Source of the DNA: Sclerurus mexicanus
Taxonomy: Eukaryota > Chordata > Aves > Passeriformes > Furnariidae
DNA length: 64,000 nt
NCBI GenBank assembly: GCA_013396755.1
Contig: VWZF01003927.1
Span: 910,792 to 974,791 of the forward strand
Direction of reading: 5' to 3'
Under the pieces are notes generated by a model. The model worked only from the letters and a program-made list of their open reading frames with translations. It was not told the origin of the DNA and searched no databases. The position numbers were made by a program, and so were the translations under genes. This document shows, piece by piece, positions 1-12,349 of this stretch. Position 1 is the stretch's first letter. Each line of letters begins with the position of its first letter.

Positions 1-2570
1 AAAGTGCTACATTACCACAAGAATTTCTTTTTTTGTGCACCAAAAACTTCTCAGGAGTTTTCCTTTGAAGCCTTTATTGAGGTCAGGGGCTGCAGCCTCT
101 TGCAATCTTTCCATGTCAGCCTACAGCAGTTTTTGAAAGCCCTTACACTGGATACGGTGATGAACGCCAGCTCTTCGTTCATTAGTTTACACTCAGTAAT
201 AGATGTGAGGCCAGGTCAGAGGATGCTCTCGGCAAGGAATTCACACTCTGCTGCACTAACGCTTGCCATGGCTGGAATAGCTGGAGACAGTAAACCTTCT
301 TTTAAGGGTCTGTGTTCTTAATTAAAACACCAAGCTGAGAAATAGGTGACTACAGAGCATTTTGACCCAACAAGGAATGACAAGCATGTCTGCTTTTAAA
401 ATAAATTAGTTAATACCTACTATCTTACCAGTATAAATCTGTCCAAACCTGAGGAGGGCGGGCAAAGCATTTCTAAACTAAACTACACACACCAATGTTC
501 CTGCAAGACCAGCAGCACACCGAGGCACACACTCTGGAACACCCAGCCCCAAAGGTGAGCTGGAGGGGACTGGAGTTGATCCCAGTTCACACCACTGGGC
601 TGAATTTAGGGCAAGTTACATCAACAAGCTTCTTCAGTGCACCTTGACTGCATCACCCAGTTTCACTTCAGCATTACAACATCACACACCAACGCGAGAA
701 GGGGGTCAGGAGCCCGTGCTGGGATGGCACAGCAGCCACACCTGCTTGGGGCCTTTGGACAAGCATATTCTACCCACCTGAGATATTCAATTTTTAAACA
801 CCCAGTTTACAAAACACTGCAAACACGTGCAATTTCAGAAGCAAACACAGCCAGTGTTTCTCACCCTTTCACGATGCACCGTGGGTAACTGTGCCACATA
901 CAACACATGAGTATAACAGCTCCTTATGGAAACAGCCCATTCCGTATGGAACCCCTTCCCTGTGAGACACTCCTCCAAACGAGGACAACTAAAAGCCATT
1001 TTCTTGCTCAGATGTAAACACTTCTATGGTTATGGTGGTGGCAAGAGGGGAAATTGAGGATTTGTCTCACACAGCTTCAGCTCAGGCTCTGCTGAAAACA
1101 GCAGCTGGGCACAAGGGCTGCCAATCCAGCTTCAGGTCTGCCTCTGCAAATTTGGAAGGTGGTTTTTATCCACACAGCTCAGCCCCCTAGCCAGGTTCTA
1201 ACAGTAGGCCAGGAATCACTGTCACCTCACACGCAGGTTTTCAAGCCTGCCAAAATACTGATTAGCTCAAAAAGCAGCTCCAAGTGACATTGCAGGAGTT
1301 ACTGTCAGAGTATCCTCCCACTGCATGACCTGCTACAGCATCTGCACCAAAGCCAAAACACAACAGGACAGGCACACTCCCACTCCCAGACACGTTCACA
1401 AGATGTTACAGGAATAAACATATTCCCCTGAGCCTTGTTTTGAACCTGTTTATCCCTGTTTGGAACAGTCTTCTACCAAAGTCCTGGATACAAAGACATC
1501 CTCCTGAGAGTTTCCCCCTACCATTTTTCATCTTCCCACTGCTCTCATTTCCAAGCACCCAAGGCAACTACAAGTAAGTGTCCTCCAGTTGGTTCTTCCA
1601 CCAGCTTTAGGGTGTTGCCTAACAGTTGCTGGCTTTTCCCCAAAAGAATCAGCAAAGAGCCTTTGTTCCCAGCAGAGAACATGTAAGATCAGGAACATTC
1701 TGCTCTCTGGTCCAGCTCGTCCCATGCTCCCAATCCATACCCTGGCTGACTCCAGCCCCTGCAGACCCAGACCTGCTCCGTGCTCTTTCCGCCGAGCGCG
1801 GTGCAGCATCCTGTTTGCCATCCTTCCTGCTGCCTTGTGCCATTAGCATGATACCATCAGTTTTTCCACTCAGGCTCCCACATCCTTTTCCTGACCAACA
1901 TGCTGTACAATTGTTCTATTGACTACACTCTGATGGAAAAAACGTACCAAGCTTGAGCCTCATCCCCTGAAGGGCAGGACAGCAAGGGGTGGTTTCCTTC
2001 TTCGAGTCTGTGCTGTTGCATTTACAGATAACTGCCACAGCATCCATATTCCCAAAGAAAAGCATTGTATAGGATTTACTCCACTGCATCATTGTATACA
2101 AATGATTCATGATTTCTTTCTGCAAATGTATGACAAGATATGGACTCCCACAGAGCACTGTTTTACAGCCTGGGCAGCACTGCCAGTGGTCCTGTTTCCA
2201 GATGTGTTCTAGCAGACCCAACACCAGACAGCACCAACTCCCGCACTCCTCCCAGATCCAGTGTTTCCTCCACCCACTGTCCTCATCCATGCTAGACAGC
2301 TGCAGGACCCCTCTTGCACCCCAAGACACCCCGAGGAGTTACCTGGGAGAGCCGTGCAGCCTCTCCTGCAGCCTGGCCTGGCCGTGGTTCCTTCCACCAA
2401 GCGATGACTCCCATCGAGTTCTTCAGATTTGTGTCTGCACATTTCTCTGACAAACCTGGTGATGTTTTGCCTACCCCAGGGTTCCCTTTGTAGGCTCTGG
2501 TGAAACTCAGAGCTCAGTTGGCAGAGATGCCCGTAAGCCAAGACATGGGGACTGATTTTTGACCCTTTCC
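1..2570. other. Non-coding region at left edge
   Basis: I recognise no gene here. Open frames are short and show no domain or splice pattern. By synteny, the next gene to the left should be CLINT1, convergent with LSM11, so part of this stretch could be its 3' flank; that is inference only, since nothing in the sequence identifies it. An AATAAA lies on the plus strand near 400 and another on the minus strand near 80. Both are too isolated to assign. Confidence 0.4.
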
Positions 2571-2573
2571 AGC

Positions 2574-2756
2574 CTTGCCTTGGAGATGCAAGCTGCCCAG
2601 GGAAGTGATGGAGTCCCCATCCCTGGAGGTGTTCAAGAAATGACTGGACATGGCATTCAGTGCTCTGGTCTAATTGACAAGGTGGCAATCAGATGAAGAT
2701 CGGACTCTATGACCTGGGAGGTTTTTTCCCAATCTAAACGATTCTGTGATTGCGTG
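2574..2756 (+). mobile_element. CR1 LINE 3' fragment
   Basis: The block reads as a 5'-truncated CR1 3' end in sense orientation. It has the 'cagggaagtgatggagtccc' and 'ctggaggtgttcaagaaa' segments and ends in the 'gattctgtgattg' tail typical of CR1 3' termini. It is related in sequence to the antisense copy at 61676-61895. No coding capacity remains. Confidence 0.85.
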
Positions 2757-2854
2757 AGGGCTCTCCTCAGTGATTCCAGCCTTGCCACCACTCCAGGACA
2801 GCTGTTTTAAGGAAGGAGGGGAACTTGATCTGGCCAGGTGAGGAGGGAGGTGAT

Positions 2855-3330
2855 GCTCTAACCCGCCACCGCTCTCAGGATGACCACAGCACGGGCAGCG
2901 GGCACGGCACACACAAACACGCGTTTCCCCGTGTCGGTGCCCGCAGGAGCGATGGCCAGGGCGGCATTTTTGGGGTGTCCGCTGTTCTCCCCCCGCCGTT
3001 TCCCGCGGGATCCCGAGCGCCGCCGCCGGGGGTTTCCCTGCCCGCTGCTGCCCCCTGGCGGGGACCGGGAATGGGAGCGGGAATGGGAGCGCAGGGATGT
3101 CACCAGCCCGGAGGGGATGTCATGTCACCAGCCGGAGGTACCTGCGGTGTGTCCGAATCTCCCGTTTCTCCCGAGCGCAGCATCACAGGAGTCCTGCTGG
3201 TCAGAGCGCGTCTGGCGCTTCCCTGGCTGCGCCGCCCGGACCTGGGGAGGGAATTCTGGCCGAGATTGCCAGGGGAACAAAGGGAAGCCTGAAGGGCTGC
3301 AGCGCGCAGGGGAGTCTTTGAACAACCTTT
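2855..3330. promoter_or_regulatory. CpG-rich island with no recognised gene
   Basis: This is a strongly CpG-rich block in otherwise AT-rich DNA. It contains a tandem 'gggaatgggagc' pair near 3066-3091, a direct repeat of 'gatgtcaccagcc' near 3095-3135, and a CTCF-like core at 3047-3064. No exon of a known gene is visible; GC content alone keeps several frames open. It could be the promoter of an unannotated transcript or an insulator. Confidence 0.45.
3047..3064 (-). promoter_or_regulatory. CTCF-like binding site
   Basis: The plus strand contains a 'tgccccctggcggg' core, close to the reverse complement of the vertebrate CTCF core (CCACNAGGGGGCGC type). It sits inside the CpG island at 2855-3330. 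A single motif match is weak evidence without occupancy data. Confidence 0.35.
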
Positions 3331-4160
3331 CTGGAGCGTTTAATGCCCATGGGAGAGAGAAATCCAGAACCCTGAAAATCTCCCCTGCCCTTTCCCAAAG
3401 AACAGGGCTCCTGCTCAGAACAGGAGCATTCCCTCCACCCCACGCCGTGCCCGTTCATGTCCCACCGGGGATGGGGTTCCCTGGAGCAGGGTCCCTGCAC
3501 AGAATGGCAGCACCCCTCGCCCTTGTGCCTATCCACCTCCCATCTGGATGGGATTCCCCAGAGGGAGCAGTCGCGTTGGGTTCTCCCTTTGCTTTGATCC
3601 ATTCAGTCTGGCAGCTGCAGAACAGGGTCTGTGGGGTTTGGAGCAATGTCTCAGAGACCAGGCCACCAAAATTAAGCTGTAAAACCCTCTGGGAAATTGG
3701 CAGCGATAATTGTTATATATAAAGGGTCAAAGTATTCACCCTCCCGATCTACCCTCTAAAAGGACCTGCACAAACAGGAGCGTCCTGGAGTGGTTCCTTT
3801 ACAGCTGGACTTGTGCACTCTGAAAGACCACGAGTCTGCTGCCACAGTGGCTGCAAATCATCTTGTAAGAAATCAGGGAAACACTCGACACATGGAAGAC
3901 AGGGCAGACTCCCAGTGTAAAACAACACTTTAAAATGCAAATCAAAGTCAATGGGTTGCAGACCTCTTCTGTGAATTCTTTCAGATCCTGCTCATTACAT
4001 GCATCCTCATACTGCCGCTCCTGGCTTTAAACTGCAGATTTTGTTCTTTAAACAGTTCCCATTACAATGGCAATTACTCCTTTTAGCAAACATCAGAATT
4101 CCAGAGCATGGGTATGTTACCATCTCCGATGCTACAGCCACAGAGTTAACAAAGAAACCT
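3331..4160. other. Non-coding spacer
   Basis: Unique-looking sequence between the CpG-rich block and the next CR1 fragment. I see no exon, RNA gene or tandem repeat. Confidence 0.4.
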
Positions 4161-4163
4161 GGA

Positions 4164-4366
4164 ACAGCTTCAGTTGGAAGGGACCTTAAAATCACCTCAT
4201 TCTAATCCCCTGCCACGGGCAGGGACACTTTCCACTAGACCAGGTTGCTCGAGCCCTATCCAGCCCAGCCTTGAACTCTTCAAGGGACAGGGCAGCCACA
4301 GTTGCTCTGGGCAACCTGTGCCAGGGTCTCACCACTCTCACAGGGAAGAATTTCTTCCTAAAAAAA
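4164..4366 (-). mobile_element. CR1 LINE 3' fragment, antisense
   Basis: Contains the antisense CR1 3' signature: 'gttggaagggacctt', then 'ccactagaccaggttgctc', 'ctctgggcaacctgtgccag' and 'gaagaatttcttcct'. The terminal repeat is degraded, so the copy is old. It has no reading frame. Confidence 0.9.
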
Positions 4367-6550
4367 GTCTCTGACCCAAATATATCAGCATTGCTTACCA
4401 TGGGAATAGAAAGGTTCCTGGAAGACAGGTTCCCCACTGGCTATGCATACACTGGAGCAGACACTTCGATGCTGGCTGTGGACCTCCCCAATTCCTGAAA
4501 AACCATCTCCTGATGGCATAGTGGAAGACCACACAGTAAGCAAACAGACCTTTGAGTGATCTGGCCAATGGTTGTTAACACTCTTCAGCAGGAAGTTCCC
4601 TTCTGCACCTCTAAAAGACAGGTATAAATTCTGATTTTGTAGATTAATACCCTTTTGAACACACACATGACTGATTTGTTCCCAAATCATGTGTCTAGAT
4701 AGCAGTGCTGTATACAAACCTGGTGGTCTCTACTTCCAGCATCTATCCTCACTACTAGAGTAGCAGCTGCATCACTGACACAAGTGTATTAGCAGAGCAC
4801 AAAAAAAAAATCATGATTTGAGGCAAACTGTTACACAGATATATTTATTGCATTGCAGTCTTAGCAATTTTAAATATAAACATTTATATCTGGAAAGCAG
4901 AATATTGCAAATTCAGTATTATGTTCATAGCAGCATCAGCTTCCTAAGAAACAAAATATTTAGGAAGACAGAGAAGGAATTACAAATGAGTTACACTCTC
5001 ATTTATCACCATTTGACCCAAACATGGAACTGCAGCTGTGAAACAGATACTGAAGTCCTTGAAGACGTCAGTAATTTCAAGACTGAAGTGCATCATTGTA
5101 CCTGATATCCCACACAGGTCTCGTGTGCCGAGGTGTGAGTCTAACAGTCATGTGCCTGGAGAGGGCAGATGGTGGTTGTATCTGCATTACCTGACAGAGA
5201 GAGTTCTAGTAACAACACTTAGCACTTACCACCTCCCCAGATCCTTGTAAGATAGGCAAGGATTGCTCTTAGATGTGTTTCAGCTGTGGAGCATCAGGGG
5301 GAGGGAGGGAAGTGACTTGCCAAGGCCACAGTGAGCAAGTAAAGAGTTTGTCAAGAGCAAGTACAGAATTTGTCAGCCCCTGACTCCCAATCCCATGTCA
5401 CACTGATAAGTTACACTGCTCCTCTGTGGTTCCTTAAGAAGTTTTATAGATGACTGATTGGTTAACAACTCCCAGTCTGTGCAACTACAGTGGATGTGTG
5501 CACTATTTGAAAAGAGGTCAACACATCTGCTCCCCTGGTAATGCCTGTTTTAGGGAAACCAAACACTCCTCTCATTTCCTCCTCTCAGAGTCATGTGTCT
5601 CACTGAAGACACCATGACACAGCTGCACTTTGCTCTGAAGCAGTGGAAATCAGAAGCAGTTGCTATAGGAGCAGCTTTCATTTCTTTCCTGAGGGAGAGC
5701 ACTGATCTTTTGAGAGGAAAAAAGGATGAATATGTTTTTACACAAACTGATCAAACTACTTTTCATTCTAAATGAGTACAAGAGTGACTGAGTCTCAGGT
5801 GTACTAATTTTTTTCAACACAGTCATCCAAGTGTACACTACAAAACTAGAGGCTAATAAGATAGTTATCCAGGAACACCAGAAGGCATTTTCCTTCCCTG
5901 ACAGGCCTTCACTGCCAACACCCAAGAGCAAGAGTACTTAGTGACATCTAAAAGGACTTGTAAACATTACAAGACAACTATCTTTGCTATTTCTCCACTA
6001 AAGTAGTCCTTTCTCCTGCACCTCTGGAAAGCCAACAAAGACAACCAAGTCTCCTTCATCCCTGCCTCAAAAGGGCAAATTTACTTGTCTCTCCTCCCAG
6101 GGGGTTTCCTCTGCAAAATTTTAAAGGTAGGATCAAGTGTGTCAGGTATTAGGGATGGAGCCTGGCAGATGTTCCAGGGGCAGTTCATGTGCTCTGAAAG
6201 GCTCACAGCACAGCCTGGAAAGCCACTTCCCATGTCAGGGAGTTATCACCGAGTAATTCCTCTCCACTCCTTTCTCTTTGCCTGCTTTCCCACTTTCAGC
6301 ATGCCATGAAAGCCTATAGTCGGGATAATGTACAGAGAGGTACAGGTTGTACTTACAAGAGATTACACACTTTTTTTGTTTCCATCAAGAGAAGTCTTCA
6401 TCAAGTGCACCAATCCTGCAGTGCCCATCTGGAGGAGGGCCACTGGACTGCCCTGCCTACCCTTTCCCAAAGGGCTTAGTTTTTTCCTGCTACTAATGAG
6501 TCAAGATGGCACAAAGGATGCTCTTAAGTAGTAAGAGTTTTCTCCACATT
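4367..6550. other. Non-coding spacer
   Basis: AT-rich unique sequence with short chance ORFs. No splice-flanked exon, RNA gene or recognisable repeat was found. Confidence 0.4.
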
Positions 6551-6556
6551 TCATAA

Positions 6557-6955
6557 AATCATAGAATGGTTTGGGTTGGAAGGGACCTTAAAGACCACCT
6601 CATTCCATCTCGCCATGGGCAGGAACACCTTCCACTAGACCAGGCTGCTCCAAGCCCCATCCAACCTGGCCTTGAACACTGACATTGATGAGGCATCCAC
6701 AGCTTCTCTGGGCAACCTGTGCCAGTGTCTCTCTGCCCTCACAGTAAAGAATTTCTTCCTAATATCTAATCTAACCCTACTCTCTGTCAGTTTGAAGCCT
6801 TTCCTCCTTGTCCTGTCACTACATACCCCTGCAAATTGTCTCTCTCCATTCTTCTTGTAGGCTCCCTTCAGGTGCAAGAAGGCTGCAATTAGGTCACCCC
6901 TAATTCTCTTTTCCAGGCTAAACAATCCCAATTCTCTCAGCCTTTCCTGGTTTGC
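6557..6955 (-). mobile_element. CR1 LINE 3' fragment, antisense
   Basis: The longest antisense CR1 piece in the left part of the window, about 400 bp. It starts with 'tcatagaatggtttgggttg', the reverse complement of the CR1 3' tail, and runs through the 'ctctgggcaacctgtgccag' segment to 'ccaggctaaacaatcccaa' and 'ctcagcctttcct'. It is 5'-truncated and carries no intact reverse transcriptase frame. Confidence 0.95.
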
Positions 6956-9900
6956 AATATCTTAATTACAGTAAGAATTCCAAAAATTCTGTAATACTTT
7001 AGCTTTCCAATACTATTTCTAGTAATAGCCTTTCATAATGTTATAACAAAGACTGTCTTAGCATTGTTATGGTACAAACCTCAGATTGTTAGGCCAATGT
7101 CAAGAAGCAAAACCATAACTGAAATACTTCTGTGCTGCAGACGATGCAGACCTCAGCATTATTGTTTTACACTTGGCAGTGCAGGCAGGACAGAAAACAT
7201 GTTCATATAAATTGTCAGTATTTGGCAGTTATGCTCTGAGGCACACACTGGCATGTACCTCAGCAGCTCCTCAGGGAGGAGCTTGCCTGGCTGAGGGAAT
7301 CACTGCATCACCCCTGAAAAGGTGCAATACTGTGCCTTCCAGTTTTACCCAGTGGCAGATCTTGCAGTGTAATTTGGTGGTTGTAACTCTGATCTGTTCA
7401 GTCAAAGACAGGAAGTTCATCTGGAGATAAACATCTTCAAAAACTCAGTGTTTCCACTGTGCTGTCCCTGCTGCCTCTCTCTTTTCAAGATCCTGCATGA
7501 AATCAACTTCCACCTGTGTCATTTAGGTCAGTGCCAGTAAGAAACAGAAAGGGTGAGTGTGGGCAACGTGTTGGACAGAATGTTCAATAAATTCAATAAA
7601 AATTAGACACCTTTTTTTCTCTGCCTCTTTTTTCCTGGACACCTGGTCACCCACCGTGATTCACAGCTGCAAGTGGGTGACTGCAACAGCAAACAAGGAA
7701 CATCACACACTTGGGAAGTAAAGGAAGTAAAAAAATTATTTTTCAAAAATTTTTCCGTTTACTTTCCAAACTAGTATTACCCAAGATAATTAATTCTTCT
7801 GACCAAGTAATTCCAAAAGTGTGAAGAGAACAGTATGAAAATCAAGAATAGTCAAAGGCTATCTGGGTTCAAAACTAGACATGCTAACATTCCTTAGAGA
7901 GGGGGAAAAACTAGCAGGCAGTCAGGCTTATTCCTGCTGAGACCTTGCCCTGCTGAGGGAAAGCTGCAAAAGAAACAAGGAATCCAAAAACTGAAGGACA
8001 AGAAGCAGATGGAAAACAGCACTCACTGATTAATTCATTAAGCACCTAGGGAGGACGTGCTAAGTACCTGTCTAGATCAGAAAAAAAAAACTTCCAGGCA
8101 ATTAACAAGCTGGACAAGTCAGCTGAGAGAAGGAACTAAAACGACACTTTTTTACAAGCTCCTTTTTTAACTTTGGCCTCAACTCTTCTACTACCAGAGC
8201 CCTGTTTAAGAAGTGTTTGATAAAAACTGTGCAAAACCATTTCACTGTACAAATAAAACTGCCTCTCTTAAAAGAGCCTTGGCTCCCTGCTGGACTGTGT
8301 GGGCAATGGAAAGATACACGATGACACCATGAGATATCTCTGTGACATCACATTCCAAGACTGTGGCATTGCATCTTTTCTGCACCTGGCATCGTAACAT
8401 TTCACAAGTTTCATATTTGTCTGCCATATTCTAATCATTTCTCAAATTATTCCAACACTCCTCCAAAGTCAGTTCAGAAAACTGCTCCCTATAGTTCAGT
8501 ACCTCACCACAAACACACTCCAGGAACCACTGCTGAGCACCAGGATGAGCAAAGTCCTAGAAATATGGGACAGGGAACCTGTGGATCCTTTTCCGAAGTG
8601 CTTTGTATCTGCCCAAAGCTTTTTCACTCTCACACATCTCTGTCTTGCAGGACTGCCTCCTGCTCCACTCTTCACTCCTGTGCTCCCAGCATCTTTGTGA
8701 CACTGCAGCCGAGAGAGGAAAGGCTGGGAGAAGACAACTTTTTGAACAAAAATTTGATGCTGAGTTTGGAAAAGGAAAAACATGGAAAGAAAAAAAAAAC
8801 AGAAACAATTAAAAAAACCTCCCAAAGCTCATTTGTTTCCAAGGGTCATTTTCTTTTTCTTTTTTTTCTGAACAGATTTATGTGAATACTTAGATGAGGT
8901 AGAAGAATTCAATTCAGAACATGACATTCAATTTTATGTAGAGAGCAACATTATCTGAAGTTTAAAACATGCAAGTGTCAACATATACAGGATCATTTCC
9001 TTAATCACAATCATGATGGTTGCAAGAGACAATATCCATAAAACAGCATTTTAATAATTCACTTTAATGCCACAAAAAGTAGGAAAAGGAAGACATTTTG
9101 GAAGATCTGAAGTTGTAGAGGAGGAAGCAGCTGTATTTAGGAAGCAGCTTGGAAATAAGGAGAAAGGTTGACAGAAGTGGGAAACAAACTAAGAACCAAC
9201 AAATAGGCCATTACATATAAATTGGAAGAGAGAATTTAACCAGCTTCACATATGAGAGGAGGAACATTTTAACAATGAGGTAGAGCAAAAAAAAGGAGAC
9301 AAACTGTAGTTTTTAACCAAGTTTGCTGACCAAGGTGACGATTCTGGAAGAACCGGTCAGGATGATATAAAAATCAAGGCACAAATATAAGTCTAAGCAC
9401 CAGTATTTTTCATAAAATGTAAACAAAGAAACTTCTAGATGTGAAGCAAAAAACACCTGCAAGGTTTCAGAGAAAAAACTTCTGACTAAAGGAAACACTG
9501 AGACTTCCAGTAGCAACTGAGAACTTGGCTAAGTGTCAGTCAACAAGGAAGAGGGCAGGACAGCCACAGGAACATTCATGGTAGTTGTATCTTATTTAAC
9601 ACATAAGACAACACAAGGCAGACAAACAGAATTAAGAATATGAGCTAAAGAATAGCAAGAATTCAATTGGATGTCATAGAACACAGGCCTGAGGGTAATC
9701 TGGCACCCTTTGTTCAAATACGAAGGAAAGAGGAGAGGTCAAAACCAGTAGCCTTTGGCATGAATGGAAAAAGCAGAGAGCAGTCACCCCAAGCAGCTGA
9801 AATGAAAACAAAGCTGTCAGAATACAGAGAGGGGAAAAAAAAAAAAAAACAACCGAAAACAGAATGAAGAAAATATTCACTTGCAGTAAAAGCTGCTGGG

Positions 9901-10317
9901 AAGTCAGGAGCAGAAAAAAGCACTTTGTTTCTAGCTTCACATATTTCTAGTAATTTGTGAGGGTTCTGGTTAGTTGGCAACCACAAAGAAAGTCAACCAG
10001 GCAAGGTTCAGAAAGCCAGAACAACTAGGGATGAATATAAGAACAGTCTTCATAAACTAGAGTTTAGAACAACTTGAGGAGACAATGTACTGAGAGGAGA
10101 AGAGGGAAGAAAAGTGAGCACATGAACACAACCAAGAACAGCACAGAAGGAGAAGAAAAAAGAAGCTCCAAGATAAGAATCTTTTCAGTGCTTGGTCTCA
10201 GTTCATAGTGGGAGAGAATTACAATAAATCAGTGTAAAATAAGAAGCTGTAGATAACATTTAATTTCTTTCTTTTCTTTTTTGCTCTTGATGAAACTGTT
10301 TTGCCTCAACAGTACTT
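6956..10317. other. Non-coding spacer, partly purine-rich
   Basis: No gene recognised. About 9040-10170 is strongly enriched in A and G on the plus strand, with poly-A runs such as 9834-9850. This could be a decayed repeat, but I cannot name a family. Tandem AATAAA signals sit at about 7587-7600 on the plus strand without an upstream gene. Confidence 0.4.
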
Positions 10318-11950
10318 TTTATTCTGAGGCACTTCTGTCCTAGGCTGAACTTGAGCTTGCAGCTCAGTGGCTGAGCTCATCAGCTGTCAAAGTCCCATGT
10401 CACGTGAAATGCTGACAGAGGTTTCAGGTTCCCCCAGAGGCAAAACCAGCTGCTTTGTGTGTCTGGGAACTCCTGCTAAATGATTTCTGTGATTCACCCA
10501 AACACTGGACATACCCCTTAATGACAAGCAAGCAGAATGCTGCATTTGCAGCAACAGGTATCTATGTCACCCACAGAACAGTCACTCAGTTCAAGAACTT
10601 ATGACCTCTACATGCAACACAAGACCTGCTATAAAGCAATTTCCCAACTTTATCTTAAACACACAGAGCTCTTGCAAAGCACAAGGTAGCTGAGATGAAT
10701 ACAGAAATAGCAGCATGAATTCTAGCGTCCTTTGACAACAAAGGGAAAATACCAGATAACGTAACAGCTTCATTTACACTCAAACTTTGCATGTGGGTCT
10801 CTTGGAAATCAGTTTATACCTGAAGAACCCTGGCCTGATGTACAATAGTTTAACAGCCTTGCTAAAATAAAACACTGACAAGTTGAGTTTGACTCTTATA
10901 CTTCGAAGGATTTTCAGATACACCTCCAAAGCTCAGTTCAGCTGGAATTAGATGATGCATCATTCACATAGATAGGAAAGACCCATGAAGTTTTTTGCTC
11001 CATGAGAACTGCTGGAGACACAGCACCTCTAGTTTCAACAGAGGGAGCTTGAAAGGCTCTCAGATACAGTACAAGTGTGCTCAGCACAAACACATCTGAG
11101 AAAAACCCTACACCTTTGCCAGCTTCACTATTACACTAAGTAGTATATGGTTCAAAATATAACGGTACAATTTTCCATCTGCATCCAAAGCACTCACACA
11201 TAAACTCCAAACATAGAGGTCCCTGGATCAGCTATGTCACCTGCTTGCTGGTGACTCAGGGCCAAAGCACAGCATCGCAATAAGAAACCTAAGCTTTGAT
11301 ATGGAAACAAATTACAGTCCTGCCATCACTCACATTAAAAGAGCAGTTTTCAGTTAAGGGGTTTTCTATCACACAGGGCAATACAGAGCTAACTATGACA
11401 AAGGGGCAAATAGCCATCAGTAGTATGTCACTCCACCTTTTCACAAAGTATTGCAAAATGACTGTCAGAATTATGTCTGGAAAAGAGAACATCCATGTAA
11501 CAGCAGCAGATAAACTGTTGGTTTCATTAGCAATCTCCTCTTGAGAATACTGAGAATATTCAAAAGAGCATTTCTGATTCATTGCAGGTGGAGATCTTAA
11601 GCTCCTTAAATGTGCAGCACAAGTAGTTCCTATAACAGGCTACACCAAAGTTCTCTTCCAACCCTCTCCATTTAGCTTCTTTTTAAGGAGCAGTGGGAGT
11701 GCTTACCTCCCCCATATCACAGAAACAACTGCATTGCTGACCTTGTCCTGAGACTCCCAATAGGGATCTAAGGAAGCTGCCTTGGCATCAAGCTCAGGAT
11801 GCTCTAATCACAATTATTTCCCCTACCCTGTTATGGCAATGGGAAACCAGCCATGGTACCATCATACTCAGTGACAACTCTACATAGCAGTGGGAGCTGC
11901 AGCAGCAAGTCATGCTATCAAATAAATATGCTGATCAAAGCTCAGACAAG
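10318..11950 (-). other. LSM11: Putative LSM11 3' UTR
   Basis: Downstream of the LSM11 stop codon on the minus strand, the first exact AATAAA I find is at 10318-10323 (TTTATT on the plus strand). That would give a 3' UTR of about 1.6 kb. An ATTAAA lies near 10260. No transcript data support either end, so the boundary is an inference. Confidence 0.3.
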
Positions 11951-12349
11951 TCAGTGTGCCAAATGGACAAGCAAGACATTCTCTCCTCGAATAAAAATCT
12001 GGTTTATGTGACGTGTGAACACCTGCTGATAATCCACTTTGGGCCTCCTTTTTCTGCGTGACTGGCTTCTTGCACGGGTGCCCCCAGCACTGGCACCCTC
12101 TGTGTGGGCAGTCCTGCTGCCCACCTCAGCTTCACCTCTGGCAGCCAGATTGTCACCTGGTGTCTTCTTTTCTCCAGCTCTGCCCGAGTGTTTCTGCCTC
12201 TCACGCTCCTCTTCTGCTCTCCCTCGCCCTGATGCAACTTTCAATCCCAGTGTCTGAGAGTCACTTGTCAGGGCCAGATCCTCTGAGACAGTCTTTGAGT
12301 CAGCTCCCTTCTTTCCCGAGGACTCCTGAAGTTTGAGTCTGTCAAACAG
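11951..12349 (-). CDS. LSM11: LSM11 last exon
   Basis: Acceptor TTTTACAG followed by LFDRLKLQES, ending in ENVLLVHLAH and TGA at 11953-11951. It encodes 132 residues: a low-complexity charged linker, then the second Sm motif (VDYQQVFTRHINQIFIRG). Confidence 0.95.
   Translation of the reverse strand: MFDRLKLQESSGKKGADSKTVSEDLALTSDSQTLGLKVASGRGRAEEERERQKHSGRAGEKKTPGDNLAARGEAEVGSRTAHTEGASAGGTRARSQSRRKRRPKVDYQQVFTRHINQIFIRGENVLLVHLAH

Noticed and set aside
51..269. Minus-strand frame with one internal stop, starting MASVSAAECEFLAE
   Set aside because: It looks briefly like a short protein with one stop, but I could not match it to any family beyond a few residues; no splice or polyA context supports a pseudogene call.
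2209..2688. 159-codon minus-strand frame
   Set aside because: It overlaps the antisense of a CR1 3' end and has no domain.
11289..11582. 97-codon minus-strand frame with hydrophobic stretches
   Set aside because: It lies downstream of the LSM11 stop in the probable 3' UTR; no family match and AT-rich composition.
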